The notes below the pieces were generated by a model, which saw only the letters and a program-made list of their open reading frames with translations, was not told where the DNA came from and made no database searches. From NCBI GenBank assembly GCA_003221825.1, contig QHUE01000154.1:1-11682 (forward strand): 11,682 bases of DNA, given 5' to 3'. Source of the stretch: Gemmatimonadota bacterium (GTDB lineage Bacteria > Gemmatimonadota > Gemmatimonadetes > Gemmatimonadales > GWC2-71-9). The position numbers and the translations under genes were made by a program. This document shows, piece after piece, positions 6,908 through 11,682 of the stretch (the stretch's first letter is position 1; the number at the start of each line of letters is the position of its first letter).

Positions 6908-7042
6908 CTACCGTCCTGGCGGCTTGGGAGGCTCTGGATCGCGCGGGATTCGCGCCGGCTCCCATGGCTCGGGTGGGCGCGGCTTGGGCGGTTCGGGCAG
7001 TTTGACTGGACCCGGGTCTTTTCTGAGTGGTGGCAGTCCCAT
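6908..7042 (-). CDS. Proline-rich 44-aa small protein
   Basis: ATG at 7042-7040 to TAG at 6910-6908, 44 aa. It is preceded by AAGGAGG (7053-7047) with a 4-base spacer, one of the strongest ribosome binding sites in the window. The protein has 18 prolines in 44 residues and contains the hexamer PEPPKP twice (residues 16-21 and 36-41) plus a PEP at 24-26. It is charged, lacks cysteine and has no hydrophobic helix, so it should be extended, possibly polyproline-II-like, and soluble. It lies 16 bases after the DUF1801 stop and 11 bases before the channel-like gene, which argues for a real cistron in this run. No family is recognised; an SH3-like or scaffold ligand, or a leader that sets translation of the membrane protein, are possibilities only. 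Confidence 0.6.
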   Translation of the reverse strand: MGLPPLRKDPGPVKLPEPPKPRPPEPWEPARIPRDPEPPKPPGR

Positions 7043-7046
7043 CGTT

Positions 7047-7053
7047 CCTCCTT
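7047..7053 (-). promoter_or_regulatory. Strong Shine-Dalgarno of the proline-rich small ORF
   Basis: AAGGAGG on the minus strand lies 4 bases before the ATG at 7042. It is a full anti-16S core match and decides the start of the 44-aa ORF. It cannot serve the membrane-protein ATG, which is about 150 bases downstream. Confidence 0.65.
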
Positions 7054-7058
7054 GCAGG

Positions 7059-7424
7059 TCAGCGGCCCATTTCGGCAATTCGCGCTCTGACCAGCTTCTT
7101 GACGAGGCCCACCGGTATTGGTTTCGCGAGCGGCAGCCGGACCGTCCCCTTCGACACTTCGTATCCCTTCAGGGCGGTGGCCAGCTTCCGCCGGATCGCA
7201 CCAGTCATCGGATACAGACTGCAATGGTTCTGGAACGCCGCATACCAGACGAGCGGCCGCCCGTCGAGTCGAAACGCCGGAATGCGGTAGCTGAAGGCCT
7301 CCTGGGCGCCGGGCGCCGCGGCACGAATGGCGGCGCGAATCCGCTTCAGGGCAGCTCGCGCGTTGGATGGCGTCGACCGGAAGTAGGCCTGCAGCTGCTT
7401 TTTTGCAGGTGCGAGAGAAGGCAT
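7059..7424 (-). CDS. DUF1801 / YdhG-like protein (iron-chaperone-like fold)
   Basis: This 121-aa protein has the DUF1801 signature: EAFSYRIPAFRLDGRPLVWY (residues 42-61), AFQNHCSLYP (63-72) and a C-terminal KGTVRLPLAKPIP...LVKKLVRAR (92-115). Members such as Bacillus YdhG/Fra adopt a frataxin-like fold with a proposed iron-chaperone role; for most bacterial copies the function is unproven. The start is ATG at 7424, which overlaps the TGA of the preceding gene by one base (TGATG), a typical sign of translational coupling. The stop is TGA at 7061-7059, 16 bases before the proline-rich small ORF. Confidence 0.88.
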   Translation of the reverse strand: MPSLAPAKKQLQAYFRSTPSNARAALKRIRAAIRAAAPGAQEAFSYRIPAFRLDGRPLVWYAAFQNHCSLYPMTGAIRRKLATALKGYEVSKGTVRLPLAKPIPVGLVKKLVRARIAEMGR

Positions 7425-7906
7425 CAGAGCCGCTCCAGTGGAAACGTCAGCTCCATCGTAGCTCCAGAAGGCAGTGCGTACCAGCGGGCCTCGAATGCGT
7501 TCCGCAGCTCGCGCACCTGCGACAGTTGGCCATCGTGGAGCGGCCTGAACGCATCACGCTGGGCTGGCGGCAGGCTTGCGAGCACCGTCTCATTGAACTC
7601 GGCAGCCGTCATGGGCTCGCGCAGGGCGCGCTCGCGATCGAAGACACCCACGACATGCTCCGCGACGATCGCCTGAAAGGGCAGCTTCCTGCTTGCGCCC
7701 GGTTTTGTGAAGTCGTCAATGTCCCACCCCGTCGCGATCAGACCAAAGAAGGCTTGATCGAAGCCGAGCACGTTTTCGACGGCGCAGTGGGTCAGGTCGT
7801 GGACCGGGAAGAATGGATGCTCCTTGCCCCAGGTGCGCGTCCCGTCATCGCGGACGCACGCGAGTGTGGCTGGGCCGTCGCGACCCTTCTTCAGTTGAAT
7901 GAACAT
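7424..7906 (-). CDS. Conserved 160-aa protein of unknown function (HPFFPVHDLTH motif)
   Basis: The ATG at 7906 follows GAGG by about 8 bases. The 160-aa protein is soluble, without signal peptide or membrane helices. Its most distinctive part is HPFFPVHDLTHCAVENVLG (residues 30-48), with three closely spaced His (30, 36, 40) and several acidic residues, which could bind a metal. A WDIDDF stretch follows (61-66), and it ends in predicted strands (RWYALPSGATMELTFPL). I recognise the pattern as that of uncharacterised proteins in soil bacteria but cannot assign a fold or reaction. It sits 12 bases after the PQQ dehydrogenase stop and overlaps DUF1801 by one base, so it is probably co-transcribed with both. 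Confidence 0.72.
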   Translation of the reverse strand: MFIQLKKGRDGPATLACVRDDGTRTWGKEHPFFPVHDLTHCAVENVLGFDQAFFGLIATGWDIDDFTKPGASRKLPFQAIVAEHVVGVFDRERALREPMTAAEFNETVLASLPPAQRDAFRPLHDGQLSQVRELRNAFEARWYALPSGATMELTFPLERL

Positions 7907-7918
7907 CCCGACGCCTCG

Positions 7919-10003
7919 TTACGGTAGACTGAACGCCTCATACGTGTCACTGGACTTCGACCCCAATTTACCGCCACCCGCCGCGACGACGACGAACTGC
8001 TTGCCGTCCACCGCGAACGTGCTCGGGGTCGCGTAGCCGGGCGCGGGGAGACTCGCTTCCCAGAGCAGCTGGCCCGTGTTCTTGTCGAACGCGCGGAGTT
8101 TGGCGTCCTGGGTCGCGGCGATGAATACCAGTCCACCGCGCGTGACGATCGGTCCGCCGTACTGTTCCGTCCCGGTGACGGGAATCCCGCGTGCCGTGAG
8201 TGCCGCGAACTCGCCGAGCGGGATGCGCCAGCGGTAGTCGCCCGTGTTCAGATCGATTGCGCTGAGCGTGCCCCACGGCGGCTTGGTGGCGGGGAAGCCG
8301 CTCGAATCGCGCCAACGCTCGTAGCCGACGAATTCATACGGGGCGCGCGTCGCTCGCAGGGCCGCCCACCCGCCCGTGTCGGATGGGGCCACCTCGTAGC
8401 CAAGGTACTGGACCAGGGCGCGTTTCTCCGCCGCCGGCAGACTCGCGAATGAAGGCATGAACCCGCGGCCCCAGTCGAGAATCTGCCGCACCTCCGCTTT
8501 CGACACCCGCGTGCCGAGATCGATGAGCGACGGCGCACGGTCCCGGCCGCGACGATCGGTCCCATGACACGCGCTGCACACGGCGGCGTACACCGTCGCG
8601 CCGGTGCGTGGCACGCCGGTGGTCGGGGGAAGGTGGGCGGATTCGCGCATCGCCGCGATCCACGGCACGTCGCTCGCATTCACGTACAGCGTCGCGGTCT
8701 CGGGATCGACGGCCGCGCCACCCCACTCGCCGCCACCATCGAAGCCGGGGAGGACAATGCTCCCTTCGTGGCTCGGCGGCGCGAAGAACGTGTGCCGCAG
8801 GGTCCGAAAGCGCCCCAATTCCTGCTCGGCGACGTCCCCGGCGCCTATCGCCTGTCGCGCAAACGGCGCGGGCTTCACCGGAAACGGCTGCGTCGGCCAG
8901 GCGTGCTCGCCGCGCAGGGCCGAGGCCGGGACCGCACGCTCTGCGATGTCGAAGAGCGGTTTGCCCGACTGCCGGTCGAACAGGAAAACGAACCCGCTCT
9001 TGGCGATCTGTGCGACGGCATCGACCCGTGCCGCACCGCGCGTCACGGTCACGAGATTGGGCGCGGCGGGCAGGTCGCGATCCCAGAGGTCGTGGTGCAC
9101 GGTCTGGAAGTGCCACAGTCGTTTCCCGGTCGCCGCATCGAGCGCGAGCAGTGAGTTGGCGAACAGGTTCGCGCCGGTGCGAGCACCGCCGTAGAAGTCG
9201 GGCGTCGCCGAACCGGTCGGCACATAGGCGATGCCCCGCGCGGTGTCCACGGTGATGCCGGCCCAGCTGTTCGCACCGCCCGCCGTTTGCCACACGCCCG
9301 CGGGCCAAGTGTCGTACCCGAATTCCCCGGGGTGCGGAATCGTGTGAAACGTCCAGCGAATCGCACCGGTGCGGACATCGTAGGCGCGCACGTCGCCCGG
9401 CGCCGAGCCGTCGTCCTCGCCGACGCGCATGCCTTGAATCAGCAGATTCTTGTAGATCGCGCCGGGACTCGTCGCGACGAGATAGGCATCGCCGATCTCG
9501 CGCGACAGACCGGCGCCGAGGTCGATGGAGCCCGAATCGCCAAAGGTGGGAATCGGCCGGCCAGTGCGCGCGTCGAGCGCGTAGAGCCGGCGCTCGACGG
9601 AGAAGAAGATGCGGCGGTCGTGCCCCCCCCCGTCGGCCCAGTACACGACCCCGCGGTTGACGTGAGGCTGGGTGGAGCGATTGGGAAATGCATCGAATCG
9701 CCACAGCAACGTGCCCTTGTCGGCCCGCAGCGCGATCACGGCGACTTTCGGAGTCGTCGCGTACAGGACACCGTCCACAACAATCGGCGTCGCCTGGATC
9801 TCGCCGTGCCTGTCCGGGGGCAGATCGCCGGTGTGGTAGACCCATACCGGCCTCAGCTGCGCCACAGTCCTGGTGTTGATCTGATCGAGGGTGGAGTACC
9901 GCGAGTTGCCCGGCGCGCCACCGGTGGTGGGCCAGTCACCCGCCGGGATGTTGCCGGTCGTGCAGCCCGCGAGGAGAAGGAAGAGCAGGCCGGCCGAGCG
10001 CAC
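7919..10003 (-). CDS. PQQ-dependent dehydrogenase lipoprotein with inserted cytochrome c domain (glucose-dehydrogenase-like)
   Basis: This 694-aa protein is predicted to be an exported lipoprotein, with a short N-terminal hydrophobic stretch and the lipobox LLAGC (Cys14). The quinoprotein propeller fills residues 20-455 and resumes at about 545-694, with typical repeats (GTLLWRFD, ALDARTGRP, LALDAATGKRLWHFQ, AFDKNTGQLLWEASLP). HHDLWDRDLPAAPNL (303-317) is the signature of the membrane glucose dehydrogenase subfamily. Between the two parts is a cytochrome c domain with heme motif CSACH (476-480) and the probable axial Met in FMPSF (Met516), which should carry electrons from PQQ to the respiratory chain in the periplasm. 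The likely substrate is an aldose or other alcohol. The GTG start directly follows the TGA of the broken Gfo/Idh/MocA gene (TGAGTG). The C-terminus (AGGGKLG...YEAFSLP) is complete. Confidence 0.93.
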   Translation of the reverse strand: MRSAGLLFLLLAGCTTGNIPAGDWPTTGGAPGNSRYSTLDQINTRTVAQLRPVWVYHTGDLPPDRHGEIQATPIVVDGVLYATTPKVAVIALRADKGTLLWRFDAFPNRSTQPHVNRGVVYWADGGGHDRRIFFSVERRLYALDARTGRPIPTFGDSGSIDLGAGLSREIGDAYLVATSPGAIYKNLLIQGMRVGEDDGSAPGDVRAYDVRTGAIRWTFHTIPHPGEFGYDTWPAGVWQTAGGANSWAGITVDTARGIAYVPTGSATPDFYGGARTGANLFANSLLALDAATGKRLWHFQTVHHDLWDRDLPAAPNLVTVTRGAARVDAVAQIAKSGFVFLFDRQSGKPLFDIAERAVPASALRGEHAWPTQPFPVKPAPFARQAIGAGDVAEQELGRFRTLRHTFFAPPSHEGSIVLPGFDGGGEWGGAAVDPETATLYVNASDVPWIAAMRESAHLPPTTGVPRTGATVYAAVCSACHGTDRRGRDRAPSLIDLGTRVSKAEVRQILDWGRGFMPSFASLPAAEKRALVQYLGYEVAPSDTGGWAALRATRAPYEFVGYERWRDSSGFPATKPPWGTLSAIDLNTGDYRWRIPLGEFAALTARGIPVTGTEQYGGPIVTRGGLVFIAATQDAKLRAFDKNTGQLLWEASLPAPGYATPSTFAVDGKQFVVVAAGGGKLGSKSSDTYEAFSLP

Positions 10004-10910
10004 TCAGGGGGTTTTCCAAAGGTCGATTGGCTTCGCCACGCCCTTCGGACGGAAGGGCAACGTGATCTTCCGGCCCTGCCCGGCCGACGCATATGCAGCG
10101 TAGATCACTTCCTGCACCACTCGCCCCGTCTCGCCGTCGGAGATTGGCGTCTCTTTGCCACGCACGCAGCGGGCGAAGTGGCGCATCTCCTGCGGGAAGC
10201 CGTAGTTCCAGTGCTCTTCGAACACGGGGTAGGTCCAGCCCTTGGTGGTCGCCGCTTTTTCGACGGCGTACCCGAATCCCACTTCGGAATAGGTCGGGAG
10301 CGCGTTGCCCATCAGCATGTCGGCGTAGGTCTGGCCTTTGTCGCCGAAGACCTCGATGCAGTCGTCCATGCCGCCGGGGCGGTTCCAGCTGCTCTCGACC
10401 ATGCCGACCGCACCGTTCTCGAATTCCACGATCGTGATCGCTTCATCCTCCCCCTCGGTGCGATCGCCGTGCACCTGCGTCGGCACCCTCGTCCGCCATC
10501 TGCTTGGCCTTCACGTATTTCGGCGCGAAGAACAGCTCCTCGGCGTAGAGCAGCAGCACGCCCGCCTTCGCGCACGCGTCGATCATCGCGTCGGCCTCTT
10601 CGAGCGTGATGCACAGCGGCTTTTCGCACACGACGTGCTTCCCCGCCTTCGCCGCGTCGATCGTGATCGGCGCATGCAGGCGGTTGGGGGCGGTGATCGA
10701 GATCAGCTCGACCTGGGGATTGCACAGCAGATCGTGGTAGTCGGTATACGCTTGCGGGATGCCGTGGCGCTTGGCGAATTCGGTCGCATGGCCTTTGGTC
10801 GGCGAGGCGACCGCAACGAGCTCGGCTTCTTCCGGAATCGCTTTCACGGCGCTCGCAATGCAATCGGCCTGGAAGCGGGAGCCGACGATACCGACTTTTA
10901 CCTTGGACAT
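10004..10910 (-). pseudogene. Gfo/Idh/MocA-family oxidoreductase broken by internal deletion and frameshift
   Basis: The first part (10910 to about 10482) begins MSKVKVGIVGSRFQAD and has a Rossmann dinucleotide-binding start, the EKP motif (VVCEKPLC, residues 93-100) and the run KYVKAKQMADEGA up to residue 143. After that the frame gives an unrelated tail and stops at TGA 10445-10443. The second part, in another frame (about 10486 to TGA 10006-10004), resumes with QVHGDRTEGEDEAI, SSWNRPGGMDD and GYAVEKAATTKGW and runs to the normal end. Family members are usually about 360-385 aa; the two parts sum to about 300. The lost middle, including the conserved Gly/His-rich motif with the catalytic His region, is on the order of 60-80 codons (family-based estimate). 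The gene would have encoded an NAD(P)-dependent sugar oxidoreductase. The ATG at 10910 has no clear ribosome binding site. Confidence 0.8.
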
Positions 10911-10919
10911 GGAGCTATT

Positions 10920-11084
10920 CTAGCGCGGCATTCTGCGCACCGCGATGCGCCGCACCAGGCGATGGGCGGGCAGCTCGCTGAGATCGCCGACGATGGAATC
11001 ACCACGCACCGCGAACGTCCAGCGTCCACGGAAGCGGGTGTTGATGTCGACAAACCAGTTTTGCAGAGTCGAATCGTGGGTCAA
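10920..11084 (-). CDS. Small ORF of 54 codons between the GH130-like and Gfo/Idh/MocA genes (small gene or remnant)
   Basis: The 170-bp gap is filled by one reading frame from a TTG at 11084-11082, which overlaps the TGA of the GH130-like gene (TTGA), to TAG at 10922-10920. The 54-aa product contains NWFVDINTRFRGRWTFAVRG and IVGDLSELPAHRLVRRIAVR, which look like genuine beta-strand protein rather than random translation, and it ends in a basic tail. Its start codon is weak and there is no obvious ribosome binding site, so it may be the 3' remnant of a larger gene, or a coupled small cistron. No family is recognised. Confidence 0.45.
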   Translation of the reverse strand: MTHDSTLQNWFVDINTRFRGRWTFAVRGDSIVGDLSELPAHRLVRRIAVRRMPR

Positions 11085-11682
11085 CGGATGCGGTCAGCAG
11101 GCGCCTGGGGGTCCCACACCGCGACGCCCACGCGAGAGTCGGCGGTCCCATAATAGAGGTACCAGCGACCCTGAAATGGCACGAGTCCCTCCACGAATGT
11201 CGTTCCCGCGGTGTACTGCCCCGTCCGCTCGTAGCTCTCGGTTGGCTTGATGAACGCGCTGTCCGACCGCGCGATCAGCCTGGTGGGATCGCGCGCATCG
11301 AACAGCGCCTGGCCCGCGGAATAGGTGCGCGACGGGAGGCTGCCCGCGTTGTACAGCACCAGGATCCCCGCAGTCGTGAAGAGCGCGGGCGGGCCCGCCT
11401 CGACCAGCCACGAGTCGAAATGGCCGGGACGCGGCGACAGGACTTTGACCGCCTGCCCGCTCGAGTCCTCCACGGGCGTCCAGTCCAGCAAGTTCTCGGA
11501 GGTCGCGATCCGCAGATCGGGCACGCCGAAGTACATCCAGTACTTCCCGTTCACGCGCGTCGCAATGATTCGATTGCCGTCGATCCGGCTGAGAATCGCG
11601 CCCGACTTCGACTCCGTGCGCAGGTACTTACCGCCGCCCACTTTCGCGAACGCCGGTCCGTGCTTTGTCCAAGTGATGAGAT
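11081..11682 (-). CDS. GH130-like five-bladed beta-propeller glycosidase/phosphorylase (5' end outside window)
   Basis: The frame stays open through the window edge (LITWTKHGPAFAK precedes the GTG at 11641), so the N-terminus lies outside; 199 codons are visible. Repeated propeller strands include GNRIIATRVNGKYWMYFG, LRIATSENLLDW, FDSWLVEAGPPAL (about 11381-11419) and VEGLVPFQGRWYLYYG followed by TADSRVGVAV. This pattern fits GH130 (mannoside phosphorylases and hydrolases) or a GH43/GH32-like relative, acting on plant or microbial mannosides or related glycosides. The C-terminus ADSRVGVAVWDP is the usual end of the fold. Its stop overlaps the next small ORF. With the Gfo/Idh/MocA and PQQ genes downstream it suggests a carbohydrate-use operon. 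Confidence 0.8.
   Translation of the reverse strand, partial: LITWTKHGPAFAKVGGGKYLRTESKSGAILSRIDGNRIIATRVNGKYWMYFGVPDLRIATSENLLDWTPVEDSSGQAVKVLSPRPGHFDSWLVEAGPPALFTTAGILVLYNAGSLPSRTYSAGQALFDARDPTRLIARSDSAFIKPTESYERTGQYTAGTTFVEGLVPFQGRWYLYYGTADSRVGVAVWDPQAPADRIR

Noticed and set aside
8334..9845. 503-codon minus-strand frame inside the PQQ dehydrogenase
   Set aside because: An Arg-rich translation without domains, fully nested in the correct frame of the quinoprotein.
9287..10609. 440-codon plus-strand frame across the PQQ gene start and the Gfo/Idh/MocA pseudogene
   Set aside because: It is antisense to two strongly recognised families and shows no protein-like motifs; it reflects GC-rich third positions.
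10911..10922. TAGAAT as a -10 element giving a leaderless Gfo/Idh/MocA transcript
   Set aside because: The hexamer is 6 bases before the ATG, but no acceptable -35 lies 16-18 bases upstream and the TAG is explained as the stop of the small ORF.

Overview
The window is GC-rich bacterial DNA, packed with genes and largely organised in tight same-strand runs. Frequent GTG/TTG starts, a very large secreted M14 metallopeptidase, a PQQ-type quinoprotein lipoprotein and a GH130-like glycosidase suggest an uncultured soil or sediment heterotroph of the Gemmatimonadota or Acidobacteriota kind. That placement is an inference from gene content, not from a marker gene.

Left part (1-3399, + strand): the 3'-terminal 730 codons of a zinc carboxypeptidase-like M14 protein with a C-terminal Rossmann/amidotransferase-like region, followed 22 bp later by a signal-peptide-bearing outer-membrane beta-barrel protein. 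These two run convergently into the next block and overlap its last gene by 17 bp.

Middle part (3383-5727, - strand): a NYN-domain RNase-like/RNA-binding protein with an OST-HTH (LOTUS) domain and a long RGG-rich disordered tail, followed 2 bp later by a 3-methyladenine DNA glycosylase (AAG/MPG family). A 7-bp hairpin covers the Shine-Dalgarno sequence of the NYN gene. The 5758-5998 gap holds no gene that I can support.

Right part (5999-11682, - strand): one uninterrupted co-directional run in which neighbouring genes overlap or are 0-16 bp apart. In transcription order it contains a GH130-like glycosidase (5' end outside the window), a 54-codon small ORF, a Gfo/Idh/MocA oxidoreductase broken by an internal deletion plus frameshift, a PQQ dehydrogenase with a cytochrome c domain set into its propeller, a conserved 160-aa protein of unknown function, a DUF1801/YdhG-like protein, an unlisted 44-aa proline-rich small protein with a strong ribosome binding site, a 117-aa two-helix membrane protein resembling a pore domain, and a DinB-like metal-binding protein. 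The first half has a carbohydrate-oxidation theme. The second half is a string of small proteins of poorly known role.

The observations most worth follow-up are the deletion junction in the Gfo/Idh/MocA gene, the proline-rich small protein coupled to the channel-like membrane protein, and the NYN/OST-HTH/RGG protein with its possibly occluded ribosome binding site. I see no CRISPR array, insertion sequence, tRNA or rRNA gene, and no complete recognised defence system.
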